Notes: a model not told the origin generated them from the sequence alone. A stretch of 64,000 nt of DNA from JAGQRJ01 sp041402045 (GCA_041402045.1 JAWKSZ010000003.1:124001-188000), one strand, 5' to 3'; counted from the first letter of the stretch, positions 39,146 to 49,634 are shown. Program-made: numbers and translations.

Positions 39146-40624
39146 TTACTGCTGGATCAGTCGGATCACGCGCTCCATGGGCAGGACCTGCTGATTGAAG
39201 CGGTCGTCGATGGAGAGCCGCACCCGGAAGGCTGCGGGCAGGAACCCGATCCGGTAGTCGACGTTGAACGAGGTCTCGACGTCGCGGTCAGGACCTACGG
39301 TCGTGCCGTTGGCGGTGACGGTGACCGGAGCCTCGCCCTTGAGCCAGCGCCGGCGCAGGCGGAACAGGTTGATCGGCTCCTGCAGCGTGACCGAGATGTA
39401 TTGCGCGTTGGCCGCGAGGATCGAGTCCACGGTGAAGCTGCGATCCGGGAAGACCTCGCCGGCGAGGGGGCCCGTGTTGTCGCCGTCGTCGTCGGTCGCG
39501 TTGCTCACGAAGATCTTGTCGCCCGGCCGCACGCCGCGGAAGTCGAAGTTCGTGTACCCCGTGCCGGCGGCGTCGGTCAGCGAGTTCACCGTGCGCAGCT
39601 CGACGCGCCCGGTGCTCTCCTCGATCTTGGCCACGCCCTTGTAGTAGAAGGACACCGCGCTCAGGGTCCCGGGCGGGTTGTAGGCGTCGACCTTGAACTG
39701 CTCGCGGTTCACGTGCTGGTCAGAGAGGTAGTCCACGGTGATCCCCGAGCTGGGGAAGGTCACCGCCTGCAGCGCGTTGGCGTAGCCCGCGCTGTGGTCG
39801 ACGGTGTACTCGGCGTTGCCGTCGTTGGAGCCGCCCACTTGGAACCAGTAGCCGTTGGGCTGCGAGGCACCGACCGCCTCTGCGGCGTTCTGCTTGAAGA
39901 AGAACCCGACCTTGAGGTCGCACAGCCCCTCGCCCAGCACGTAGGTGCGGTCGGTGTTGACCGCGGCGGTGCGCACCAGGTTCCCCGCGTCGTCGAGGTA
40001 CCACACCCGGCGGCGGAGGATCGAGCGGCCGTTGCCCGGGGGGCTCGCGGGCTGGACCAGGCGGTAGTGCACCAGGGCGGGACGGTTCACCCCGTCCACC
40101 ATGGCGAAGGTGCGCACGTAGACCTCGTCCTGCCAATAGCTGCGGTTGGCCTGGACGCTGTCGATGTAGGCCTCTTGTCCGTTGATCTGGTACACCGGCC
40201 CGCTGCCGACGACCGGCCCATAGAAGTAGGGCACGGTGTTGAGCTCGGGGACGATGAACTCCTGCAGACCCTCGATCTGGACGGGGTCGTTGGGGTCGTA
40301 GGTCGCGTGCAGCGGCTGACCGTCGTCGCCGTTGAGCCGAGCCTCGCCGGTGTCCCGGTGTCCGTTCGGCAGGAGCGGCCCGCCGCCGTCGGGGTCGGAG
40401 TCGACGAAGAACTCCATGTCGGTCGTGCGGTTGGTGTTCGCCAGGTCGCGCTCGATCGTGTCGAGCATGGCGCGCATGCGCTGGTAGGCCTCGAGCCGGT
40501 GCAGGGTGCTGTTGAACAGCTCGCTCGAGCGCAGCCACACGAAGGTGACGACGCCCACCAGGATCACGCCCAGGGTCACCGCGACCAGGAGTTCGATCAG
40601 GGTCAGGGAGCGCTGCGTTCGCAT
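39146..40624 (-). CDS. Large prepilin-like protein, GspJ/PulJ type
   Basis: The product is 492 aa. A class III prepilin leader is clear: MRTQRSLTLIELLVAVTLGVI, with cleavage before a Leu/Thr-Leu-Ile-Glu stretch and Glu at the +5 position. Such leaders are cut by PilD-type peptidases and the proteins assemble into type II secretion pseudopili or type IV pili. The next region (LHRLEAYQRMRAMLDTIERDLANTNR) is the long helix common to GspJ. The C-terminal part (~100-492) is an unusually long beta-rich domain; GspJ is normally about 200 aa. ATG 40624 has an AGAGG site. It ends VLPMERVIRLIQQ. No secretion ATPase or secretin gene is nearby. Confidence 0.82.
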   Translation of the reverse strand: MRTQRSLTLIELLVAVTLGVILVGVVTFVWLRSSELFNSTLHRLEAYQRMRAMLDTIERDLANTNRTTDMEFFVDSDPDGGGPLLPNGHRDTGEARLNGDDGQPLHATYDPNDPVQIEGLQEFIVPELNTVPYFYGPVVGSGPVYQINGQEAYIDSVQANRSYWQDEVYVRTFAMVDGVNRPALVHYRLVQPASPPGNGRSILRRRVWYLDDAGNLVRTAAVNTDRTYVLGEGLCDLKVGFFFKQNAAEAVGASQPNGYWFQVGGSNDGNAEYTVDHSAGYANALQAVTFPSSGITVDYLSDQHVNREQFKVDAYNPPGTLSAVSFYYKGVAKIEESTGRVELRTVNSLTDAAGTGYTNFDFRGVRPGDKIFVSNATDDDGDNTGPLAGEVFPDRSFTVDSILAANAQYISVTLQEPINLFRLRRRWLKGEAPVTVTANGTTVGPDRDVETSFNVDYRIGFLPAAFRVRLSIDDRFNQQVLPMERVIRLIQQ

Positions 40625-40774
40625 GGAACCTCTGTCTTTCAGGGACCGTGCTGATCCCGGCAGCCGAACGGCTCGGCCCACTGTGTTCGCTGACGCGCTC
40701 GCGCGCCAGCCGTCGCTGGTCGAAGAGGGCGTCGCGGCCCCCCGCCCTCGCAGCGTGCTGCTCGGGCTCACATC

Positions 40775-40795
40775 GAGGGGCCGCTGAGGCCCCTC
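40775..40795 (-). terminator. Perfect hairpin after the beta-propeller gene
   Basis: GAGGGGCC and GGCCCCTC pair perfectly (8 bp) around a 5-nt loop, 13 bp past the stop of the leftward propeller gene and in the 185-bp gap before the GspJ-like gene. There is no clear U-tract. It may separate the two transcripts. Confidence 0.5.
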
Positions 40796-40808
40796 ACCCA
40801 GGTCGTGC

Positions 40809-42218
40809 CTACTTCTTGCGGAAGGTCGGGGTCAGGGCCCGGCGCTCGGTCTCCGCGGTCACGTCTTCGAACTTGGTGAAGAACAGCTCGTCGCCGATCC
40901 ACACCGGCTCGGCCAGGAACCCGCCCTCGGGCATGGTGTCCTCGAGGTTCAGCACCTCGGACAGCTCCTTCGTCTGCATGTCGTAGACGAAGGCCCGCGC
41001 GCCGGCCGTGATCCCCAGGTGGCGCTCGTCGTCGTGCCAGGTCACGCCCTTGATGTCGAGGTACTCGCCGGTCTCGAGCTGGATCTCGATCACCGTCGGG
41101 TCCTTGCCGACATCCTCGGGCTTGCGCACGAAGACCGCCTCGTTGGAGGACCAGGTCGCGTAGCGACCCCGCGGGCTGTACCACAGCGTGTGGATCCCCG
41201 TCTCGTTGAACAGGCGCTCGACCCACTGGCCCTCGTCCGACTCCTCGACCTCCGACTCCGGCTTCACCTTGTCCAAGTGCACGAGGTAGACGCCGAGGAG
41301 CTGATTGCCGTCAGCGCCCTGGGTCGGGGTGTTGAAGTAGAGCAAGAGCTGGTCTCGCTTCGGGTTCCACTCGATGTTCGTCAGCCCGACCGCGGGCAGG
41401 CTCACCACCCGACGCGGTCCCTCGCCCTCCTTGGCGTTGGGGTTGAGCAGGTAGAGGCCCTCCTTGTGCCCGAAGGTGATCCAGTAGGGGGCCTTGCTCG
41501 GGCCTTCGCCGTTCTCGAAGCGCGACACCGGCGGCATGAAGAAGTCTATGTGCCCCGGCTTGCGCAGGAGCTCCGTCGCCTTGTTGCGCTTGGTGAGGTC
41601 GATCTTCACCAGCACACTGTCGCGGGGCCGGGTCGGATCCTCGTAATAGTTCAGCCACTCGATCACGTAGAGCGCGTCGCCGCTGGGCGACCACTCCAGG
41701 CCGAAGGGGACGTGCTCGACGCCCTCCTCGTTCCACGCCTTCTTGGGGTCGTAGATGATCGTGTACGGCCGCTCGTCGCTGACCTTGCGCACGTCCATCA
41801 GCGCCACGCGCTTGTAGGGGGCCTCGTCCAGAGGCGCCCAGAAGGCGACGCGCCGGCTGTCGGGGTTCCAGGTGAAGTCGCGGGTCTGGTGCCCACGAAT
41901 GTCCATGGGGATGACCTTGCGGGCCCCCTTGAACATCACCTCGATCCCGTCGGGACGGTAGATCACGTTCGCCTGCTTGTCGTGGCTGATGCGATAGGCG
42001 TGGTACGCCCAGCGCCCAGACATGTGCACCTGGGTCAGCTTCTTCGGCTTGACCTTCTTGTCCTTGCTCGTCTCCCCTACGCCGGGGACCGCGGTCGAGT
42101 AACACTGCATGCTGCATTCGCCCGGAATGCCGTGGACGTTGGTTCAGCCATAGGCGCTGGGCGTGGCGATCAGCCCCAGGCTCAGCGCGCCCAGGACCGC
42201 GGCGATCAGCTGCTTCAT
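40809..42218 (-). CDS. Secreted WD40/TolB-like beta-propeller protein interrupted by an in-frame TGA
   Basis: ATG 42218 overlaps the stop of the upstream gene (ATGA) and encodes a signal peptide (KQLIAAVLGALSLGLIATPSAYG). Codon 25 is then TGA (42144-42146), after which the same frame continues TNVHGIPGECSMQCYST. No start codon is well placed before the downstream Met at 42110. The mature protein (~430 aa) has repeated propeller motifs such as RDFTWNPDSRRVAFWAP, FGLEWSPSGDALYVIEW, NIEWNPKRDQLLLYF, LWYSPRGRYATWSS. Its function is unknown. A TGG (Trp) changed to TGA by error or mutation is the simplest explanation, because the signal peptide and the mature part are in one frame. Confidence 0.72.
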
Positions 42219-43096
42219 TTACCCGCTCCCTCTCCGACTCGAGGCTCGGCCTCGTCGTCCCCGTCCTCGGGCGTCTCGTCCTCGGGGAAGGTCGACTCGA
42301 TCGGCTTGCGGCTGTTGATCTCTTCGCGCAGGATCCGCGTGGCCTCCGGCAGCTTCTCCAGGGTCTCGAGGCCCTGGGGCAGCCCCGCCTGGTGATTGCG
42401 CAGGGCGTCGGTCATGCCGCTGTAGATGTTGATCAGGCGCTTGAACAGCCCCTCTTGCTGGCGCACGACCACCGACTGGTGGAAGTCACGCATCAGGCGG
42501 TAGCGTACGCGGATCCGCCCGGCGAGCTCCTGGAACTTACCGAGCCAGCCCTCGCTGTCCGCGGGCTGCGAGCAGAGCGCGACGCCCTCGCCTATGAACC
42601 CCTCCAGGTCGTCGATGGACGAGATCAGGCGGGTGAGGGTCTCCTTCTCGAAGGCCTCGGCCTCTTCGGGGGTCCCCAGGGGCACCTCGATGGTCGTCAG
42701 CGCCTCGTTGTGATCCCCGTGCCAGCCGTAGTTCTTGGCCAGTTCGCGGCGGACCGGCGGCGGCTGCTTGTTCATGCGCAGCGACACGTTGGCCTCGTAG
42801 GTCAGCGGCGCGAGCTTCTTGCCCTGCCACATCCACTCGCCCGTGAAGCTGTGGTCCTCCTTGACCTCTACCTTCATGAACGCGGCCCGGATCGGGTGTC
42901 GGGACTGCCCGCGCACGAGCAGCTCCACGTGGAGCATGGCACCCACGGGCAGCTCGTGGGCCTTGCCCGAGGCCACGAACTTGCCGCCGGTCTCCGAGTT
43001 GGTGAGCTGGGGCTCGAAGCTGAACCCGCCCCCCTCCTCGGCGCAGACGTAGGCGGCCAGGCCGAGCGCGAGCCCGGCGGCGAGGATCAGCCTCAT
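42215..43096 (-). CDS. Secreted protein of unknown function
   Basis: The product is 293 aa with a signal peptide (LILAAGLALGLAAYVCA). The first half is a beta-rich domain (KAHELPVGAMLHVELLVRGQ, KVEVKEDHSFTGEW, YEANVSLRMNKQPPPVRREL). The second half is helical (EEAEAFEKETLTRLISSIDD, FQELAGRIRVRYRLMRDFHQ, LFKRLINIYSGMTDALRNHQ), and the protein ends in an acidic tail. No known motif was recognised. It overlaps both neighbours by 4 nt (ATGA at 43096 and at 42218), so it is translated together with the GspK-like and propeller proteins and probably acts with them outside the cytoplasm. Confidence 0.75.
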   Translation of the reverse strand: MRLILAAGLALGLAAYVCAEEGGGFSFEPQLTNSETGGKFVASGKAHELPVGAMLHVELLVRGQSRHPIRAAFMKVEVKEDHSFTGEWMWQGKKLAPLTYEANVSLRMNKQPPPVRRELAKNYGWHGDHNEALTTIEVPLGTPEEAEAFEKETLTRLISSIDDLEGFIGEGVALCSQPADSEGWLGKFQELAGRIRVRYRLMRDFHQSVVVRQQEGLFKRLINIYSGMTDALRNHQAGLPQGLETLEKLPEATRILREEINSRKPIESTFPEDETPEDGDDEAEPRVGEGAGK

Positions 43097-46000
43097 TCTT
43101 CGGTTCCTTCCTCGGCGAACACGATCTTGGGTCGCAGCAGGACCATGGTCAGGGTCACGTCCTCGAACAAGGGCGTGCTCAGCAGCGGCTGAGGCACCGC
43201 GCCGCGGACACCGGTGGTGCCGGTGCGCACGGTGTTGGCCACCGAGGAGCCCCCAGCGCCCGGGGCCGCGGTGCCGGCCACGGGGCCGCCCGTCGGCACC
43301 CCCTCCAACTGGATCCCCAGCACCAGGAGGTGCGGGTCCACGACGCCGGGGACGCCGATACCGTCGTAGCGCGGGATCGTGCTGAAGTTGATCCCATAGC
43401 CGCCGGGCGGCGCAGGCAGGGCGAGCTGAGCGGAGCCGCTGACCGGGTTCGTGGTGTAGGCGTTGCTGTAGCTCGTGGTGGTCGCCGCGCCGTAGGGCGA
43501 ACCTGCCGGCCGAGTCGGGGGCCCGATCGCGTTATCCAGCAAGAGGGCGTTCGTCGCGTTCCAGATCGTCTCCAGCGGCGGGGACGAACCCGTGCCGCCG
43601 AGGAAGTCCTCGAGTTCCCACAGCGCCACGCTGAACTCGAGGTTCTCCATGGAGGGGTAGGCCGTCCAGGTCAGCGTCCCCAGGTCCCCCGTCTGGCCGA
43701 GGAACTCGAGCAGTCCGCGGTGATAGAAGGCGCCGTAGTTGGACTCGCTCAGCAGGGCGTTGGCGTGGAAGGCCAGCGTGGTCTCGAAGTAGCGGTCCTC
43801 GAAGAAGTGCACGTTCGGGTCGGCCAGGTTGTCGGTGCGGCGCACCGAGTCGTTGACGAAGGCGATGTTGTCGAACACCGCGTAGGCCATGGTCGAGGCG
43901 TTCACCCCGTTGGGCGCCGCCGCGCCGGTGCTCCCGCCGTAGTTGCCGTTGGCGGGGCCGCTGGGGGGAGAGGAGGGGTTGAACACCGCAGGCCCAGGCT
44001 CGCCGCCGAAGAAGACCGGGCCGTCGACGTCGCAGGCCTCGCAGCCGTGGCAGTCGTCGCCCTCGGCGTGGAGGCCGAAGCCCAACGCCGTGCTGCCGGT
44101 GTCGGGGACGCCGGCCAGCGAGGGCGCCATCTTCCCGGGGCCCCACCATTGCACGAAGGTGTACTTGCCGGAGGAGGGGTTGATCTGGGTCTGGCGCCCG
44201 GCCTTGCCCGTTCCCCGGGAGTCGTGGGCCGCGCCCACGCCGCCGTCGGCCGCCGGCTCACAGCAGTTGCACTTGCCCCCGGTGATCTGCAGCACGTCCC
44301 AGCTCGCCCGCGCGCTGATGCCCCACTCCGGGCCGCCTTCGACGCCGTCGGGGCCCATCTCGGTCGAGGTGAACACGTGGGTCCACGCCGGCGGCGAGCC
44401 CGGGGGCGCGGTGTTGGTCATGTCGACCGGTGCCGGCGGGTCGATGCTGTCGGTCGTGTCGTTGTCCGAGAAGCTCAAGGACATCTTGCGGTTCACGGAC
44501 CCCGCGGGGAACGGGTTCGTCCCCGGCCAGTCCGGCCCCTGCTCGTACTGCATGGTGCTCGTGTTGTACTGCACGGCGTTGGGGCCGAAGGTCGCGCTGT
44601 CGCTGGTGGTCGTCGTGCTCAGCCCCACGTCGCAGTGGAACCAGTCACCGAGGAAGCGGGCCTCGGTCCAAAACACCGAGGCGTTGCTCGCGCCCGGGCG
44701 CAGCGGGCCGCGGTCGAAGGGACCGCCCCAGCCCCAGTCGTGGCCCATGAGCTCGCCATACTCGATGATGCTGCCCAGGGCGCCGTCGCCCTTGACCCGC
44801 AGCGAGTTGGCGGGATCGGAGAGCACCATGTCGACCTGGAGGCTGATCCGGGTCGGGGGGCTGGCCGAGGCGGTCGGGCCGAAGTTGACCACGACCCAGT
44901 GCCAACTGTTGGGGAGCCACTCCGGCTGCAGCGGGTTCACCGCCCCCGAGGTCGGGGTCACCACGAACTGCACCCGGTTGTCGGGCGCGCCACCGCCGCC
45001 GGTCGCCCAGCCGCCGATGGTCTCCAGGCGAATGAAGATGTCGCCCAGGATCGGGTCGTACTTCTTGATCACCCGGAAGCCGAAGCGCCGCGCGTCCGCC
45101 GCGTTCAGGGCCGCGTTGCGGTCGGTGTAGGCGGGGGTGCCGGAGGCGTCGATGCCCGTGTGGCGTCCGTCGTCGCCGACGAAGCTCAGCAGGACCTCCT
45201 CCTCGCGGAGGAAAGGGTCGACCAGGGGCTGCACCCAGAAGCGCACCGAGCTGCCCGAGAGCAGGTCCAGGTTGCCGCTGTCGTAGGCCAGGAACTGGGC
45301 CTGACCCGAGGTCGGGTCGACCCGGCGTCCGTGGATCGCCACGCCGCTGTTCCACATGGCCGAGCCCTCGAGGAACATGTTCCGCGGGGCCGAGGTCTCC
45401 GCGACGCTCGGCGGGAGCTCGTCGACCACGCTGCGCTCGTCGAAGGCGACCACGCCGTTCAGACGGGGCTGGTGGGCCACGCCGTTGAGCGGGCTCGCCA
45501 GACGGTCGAGCTCGCCGCCGGTCTGCGGGTCACCCCCCGTGGCCTGGAAGCAGTCGGCGGGGTGGGTCGGGCGGTTGGGGTCGATGGGAGTGCCGTCGAA
45601 CTGCTGGTCGCGGGGCTCCCACCAGGCGCGCACCTTGAAGGCCTTCAGCTGGCCGCGCGAGAAGCCGATCATGAAGTCCGGCGGCTCGGTCTTGAGCGCG
45701 AGCAGGTTGTTGAGGGTCAAATGTCCGTCGTAGGTCGCAGGGACGTATTCGTCGGCGATCTGCCACAGGGTGTTGGTGCCCAAGCGCTCCAGGCTGTAGT
45801 TCGGGCCCGTGAGCACGCCCGGCCAGCCTTGGAACCCTTCGGCCCGGTTCTGGGTCGGGTCGGTCGCGTGGGTGAAGGGGCCGTAGGCCAGCTTGTTGGC
45901 GCCCTTGATCGAGTAGGACCAGTTGAGGTCCTGGGCCGGCATGAAGTTGCCCGAGACCATGGACGCGCGGTGACGCTCGAAGTCCTGCTGCGAGGTCAGG

Positions 46001-47536
46001 CGGAACACCGAGTAGACCTGAACCACCTGCTTCTCGGTCTGGGCGGCGATCACCACGGTGTCGAACCCGCCGCCGTCGTTCTCCACGCCGTGCTGGAGCA
46101 CGAGGCCGAGGGAGGTGATCTCGTAGAAGCCCATGGCGTCGAAGCAGGCCTCGGTGGTCATGGCCACCAGGTCGCTCTTGTCGACGAAGCGCGGCATGCG
46201 CGTGTCGATCCCAGGGAGGATCACCCGGCTGCCGCCCGCCAGGGGCGCGCCGAACTTGGAGAGCATGGTGTTCGGGTTGGCGACGGCCTTGACCAGATCG
46301 CGGATCCCTTGGTTGCGGCCCGCGGGGTTCAGCGCGCGGGTCACGAGGCTCGAGCCGTCGACGGGGATCTCACTGCGCCAGCGGTGGGCCGGGAGGTCGG
46401 CGCCCGGGTTGGTCTCCACCGGCGCGCCGGTGTTGGGGCCGAGGGGGCCAGGGTCACCGTGTGGTTAGCCGCCGCGAACACCCCTGGGCCGCAGGCGTCG
46501 GTGCCCACGCCGTCGACGAAGTCCTCGAACTCACGCCAGGTCTTGAAGGGCCGGCCGCGCCGTTGCGGTGGGTGATGATCGTGTTGGCGATCGCGACCGC
46601 GCCGTTGTAGCCGATCTTGAACGAGCCGAAGCGCTGCGAGACCGCGCGGGCGTCGGCGAACAGCGACACGAGCACGGGGAACGGCGCGGTGTTGATGTTG
46701 ATCGGCGCGCGGGCCATGAGGTCCAGCGAGTGGCGCGCGGTGTCGAGGTCGCTCGCGTCGTAGTGGTCCGAGGGGCTCGAGTTCAGCGCCCAGGGGCGGA
46801 TCACCTTCTCGTCGGTCCAGCCGTAGCAGGTGACCAGGTCGCGGATCGTGTACCAGTTGGCAGGCGCGGTCGTGACGGTGACCGGCGGCAGACCCGCCGA
46901 CTCCAGGGCGGCGCGGACCTCGCTCTTGGAGCTGAAGCCGCCCGCCGGGCGGTTCTGGATCGTGGTCACGGCGATCGTCTGCGCGGTCCCCGCCGCGATG
47001 CCCGAGGCCTGCAGCAGGTTCTTGAGCATGCGCTTGATCGACGCCGGATCGGGGTGGTTCAGGTTCAACATGCTGGGCACGTCGAGGATCTTGAGCTTGT
47101 AGCAGTCGATCCCGTTCTTCACCGAGGACCCCAGCCCGGTCTGCTCCGAGCTGTGCACGAGGTTCGCCGCGCCGAAGAACGGGATCCCCACCTCGACGTT
47201 GCTGAAGCTCGGGTTCAGGGTGTAGAGCAGGTCGTTGCGGTCGCCGACCGGGATCGCGCCCGGGTCGTCCGCCGGCAGCGAGTCGCTGTAGGCCCAGCCG
47301 TCGGCCACCGGGTGGCTGTAGTGTCGGTGCTTGGCCAGGCGCTGCATCTCGGCGAGGGCGCGCTCGATCCCGGCGCGCGCCAGGAGCCGCGCCCGGACGG
47401 CCTGCGTGTAGTTCGCCGAGGCAGAGCGTTCGGTCTTGGTGACGGCGACGAACGTCACGCCGAACACCGCCAGCAACGTCAGAATGCCCAGCGCAAACAG
47501 CAGGGTCGTCCCGCGTTCTCGCGAATCAAACTTCAT
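43093..47536 (-). CDS. Giant GspK/PilX-like membrane protein with LamG-like domain (two frameshifts)
   Basis: ATG 47536 starts MKFDSRERGTTLLFALGILT, a GspK/PilX-type N-terminus with one membrane helix and the helical stem YTQAVRARLLARAGIERALA. A helix-hairpin region (LNLNHPDPASIKRMLKNLLQ) recalls GspK, which is normally ~330 aa. Frame breaks near 46,560 (bridged by RPFKTWREFEDFVDGVGTDA) and near 46,430 lead into a further ~1100 residues. Those residues include a LamG-like sandwich (SVRFWVQPL...WHWVVVNFG) and two Cys clusters (GKCNCCEPA and DDCHGCEACDVDG). The combined protein is about 1480 aa. It heads a leftward unit with the secreted protein, the propeller and the GspJ-like protein. It may form part of a pseudopilus tip or an adhesive surface assembly. 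Confidence 0.75.
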
Positions 47537-47777
47537 CTGACTCTCCCACCCAACGCCCACCTACCGTGACGAAGGCGAGCGCGAAGTCTTGCACGGAAAT
47601 CCGCTGACCCGTGGATGGAGTGTAGAGGAGGCGACCGACTCTCGCAACGAGCCGGCGTCCAAGGGGTTACCCTCCGGCCCGGGCGGGGGGGACCGGTCCC
47701 CCCCTGACCCCCGGGACGAACCACGGAAATCTTGCGTTCATAAAGGACTTAGGGCCCGGCGTCGGTAAACTACCGGC
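47537..47777. promoter_or_regulatory. Divergent intergenic region between GspK-like gene and typA, with 20-bp palindrome
   Basis: This region must carry promoters for both directions. A perfect 20-bp palindrome GGGGGGGACCGGTCCCCCCC lies at 47685-47704. A smaller inverted repeat CGGTA-AAC-TACCG lies just upstream of typA (~47,762-47,774). I could not fix -35/-10 boxes with confidence. Confidence 0.5.
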
Positions 47778-47780
47778 GTG

Positions 47781-49607
47781 ATGCAACCCGAACGTATCCG
47801 CAACGTGGCCGTGATCGCCCACGTGGACCACGGCAAGACCTCGATCCTCGACGGGCTCCTGCGCGACGCGCAGGTGTTCCAGGACCACCAGGTCATGACC
47901 GAATGCGTCATGGATCAACACGACCTCGAGCGCGAGCGCGGGATCACGATCTTCAGCAAGGCCTGCTCCCTCGACTACAAGGGCCATCGCCTGAACGTGA
48001 TCGACACCCCGGGCCACTCGGACTTCGGCGGCGAGGTGGAGCGCGTGCTGCGCATGGTCGACGCGGCCCTCGTCGTGGTGTGCGCCCACGACGGCCCCAT
48101 GCCCCAGACGCGCTTCGTGCTGCGCAAGGCCCTGGCCCACGGGCTGGAGGTCGCGCTGGTGATCAACAAGGTCGACCGCAAGGACGGCCGCCCGACCGAG
48201 GTCCCCGACGAGGTGCTCGAGCTCCTGATCGAGCTCGGGGCCGAGGAGCGCATGCTCGAGGCGCCGGTGTTCTACGCCTCTGCCAAGCAGGGCAAGGCCG
48301 CGCCGTCCCTCGAGGCCTTCGAGGCGGCCCAGGACCTGACCTGCGTCCTCGACGGCCTGATCGAGCACGTCCCCGCGCCCAAGGCCAAGCTCAAGGATCC
48401 GCTGCGCCTCGGCGTCGCCCAGCTCGAGTGGGACGACTACGTGGGCCGGATCGCGTTGGGTCGACTGGACTCGGGCACACTGCGCCCGGGGCAGAAGGTG
48501 GTGGTCGTCGACCCCGACGGCAAGCGGGTCAGCGGAGAGGTCAAGAAGCTGTTCGCCTTCCGCGGGCTGAAGCGCACCGAGATCACCGAGGCGGGCGCCG
48601 GCGACATCGTGTTCGTGGCCGGCCTCGACGACATCGAGATCGGGGACACCATCTGCGACCCGCAGGCGCCTCACGCGCTGCCTCGGGTCCCGGTGGACCC
48701 CCCGACCGTTGCCATGCACTTCGTAGTCACCGACTCTCCCCTACGCGGCCGGGACGGCGATCGGATCACCTCCCGCCAGCTCCGCGAGCGCCTGTGGCGT
48801 GAGGCCCGGGGCAACGTCGCGCTCAAGGTCCTCGACACCGACTCGGCGGACTCCTTCGAGGTCCGCGGCCGGGGCGTGCTGCACCTGGGGATCGTGGTCG
48901 AGGAGATGCGTCGCCAGGGCTACGAGTTCTCGGTGGCCAAGCCCACCGTGATCGAGCAGGTCGGGCCCAACGGTGAACGCCTGGAGCCGATCGAGGACTG
49001 CGTCGTGGACGTGGCCGAGGGGCAATCCGGCAAGGTGATCGAGCTCCTCGGCGCCCGCCGGGGCGAGCTCTTGAGCGTGGAGCCGCGCGGCGACCAGCTG
49101 CGCTTGACCTTCACGATCCCGGCGCGCGGGCTGATCGGCCTGCGCCCGCTGCTGCTCACCGCCACCGGCGGCGAGGCCAGCCTGCACCGTCAGTTCCGTG
49201 AGTACGGCGAGTGGCGCGGGACGCTGCCCGCCCGGGGGACCGGGGTGCAGGTCTCGATGGAGACCGGACGGGTCACGGCCTACGCGATCGAGGGCCTCGA
49301 GATGCGGGGCCAGCTCTTCGTGGAGCCCGGGGACGAGGTCTACGCCGGTCAGATCGTGGGCGAGCACCGCCGCCCCGAGGACATCGACGTGAACGTGTGC
49401 CGCAAGCGCGCGGTCACGAACATGCGGAGCGCCACCGCCGAGCGCAAGGTCGTGCTCTCGAAGGCCCGCACCTTCGGCGTGGAGGAGGCGCTCGCCTACA
49501 TTCAGGAGGACGAGCTGGTGGAGGTCACACCCGGCTCGATCCGCCTGCGCAAGCGACAGCTCGACGCCAAGGTTCGCCGCCGCGACCTGAAGAAGAGCAA
49601 GGCCTGA
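47781..49607 (+). CDS. typA: TypA/BipA ribosome-associated GTPase
   Basis: The product is 608 aa from ATG 47781 (GTG 47778 is also possible), the normal family size. The GTPase domain has G1 HVDHGKTS, the switch I region ERERGITI, G3 DTPGHSDF and G4 NKVDR. Domains II, III and V follow (GRIALGRLDSGTLRPGQ, RGVLHLGIVVEEMRRQGYEF), with the BipA-specific C-terminal domain (PARGLIGLR, HRRPEDIDVNVCRKRAVTNM, KRQLDAKVRRRDLKKSKA). TypA binds ribosomes and helps 50S assembly and stress or low-temperature growth. The open frame is intact. It is transcribed away from the GspK-like unit. Confidence 0.97.
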   Translation: MQPERIRNVAVIAHVDHGKTSILDGLLRDAQVFQDHQVMTECVMDQHDLERERGITIFSKACSLDYKGHRLNVIDTPGHSDFGGEVERVLRMVDAALVVVCAHDGPMPQTRFVLRKALAHGLEVALVINKVDRKDGRPTEVPDEVLELLIELGAEERMLEAPVFYASAKQGKAAPSLEAFEAAQDLTCVLDGLIEHVPAPKAKLKDPLRLGVAQLEWDDYVGRIALGRLDSGTLRPGQKVVVVDPDGKRVSGEVKKLFAFRGLKRTEITEAGAGDIVFVAGLDDIEIGDTICDPQAPHALPRVPVDPPTVAMHFVVTDSPLRGRDGDRITSRQLRERLWREARGNVALKVLDTDSADSFEVRGRGVLHLGIVVEEMRRQGYEFSVAKPTVIEQVGPNGERLEPIEDCVVDVAEGQSGKVIELLGARRGELLSVEPRGDQLRLTFTIPARGLIGLRPLLLTATGGEASLHRQFREYGEWRGTLPARGTGVQVSMETGRVTAYAIEGLEMRGQLFVEPGDEVYAGQIVGEHRRPEDIDVNVCRKRAVTNMRSATAERKVVLSKARTFGVEEALAYIQEDELVEVTPGSIRLRKRQLDAKVRRRDLKKSKA

Positions 49608-49613
49608 GCCCCG

Positions 49614-49634
49614 GGGGCCCGTCGGGCGGGCCCC
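49614..49634 (+). terminator. Hairpin after typA
   Basis: GGGGCCCG pairs perfectly with CGGGCCCC around TCGGG, starting 7 bp after the typA stop. It has no T-run. Confidence 0.5.

Noticed and set aside
42144..42146. Selenocysteine codon
   Set aside because: The TGA lies at a signal-peptide cleavage region of a propeller protein with no redox motif, and no SECIS-like or Sec machinery gene is seen; a TGG error is simpler.
43330..46575. 1081-codon open frame opposite the GspK-like gene
   Set aside because: Antisense shadow with low-complexity Arg/Gly/Val composition; the minus strand carries recognisable domains and export features.
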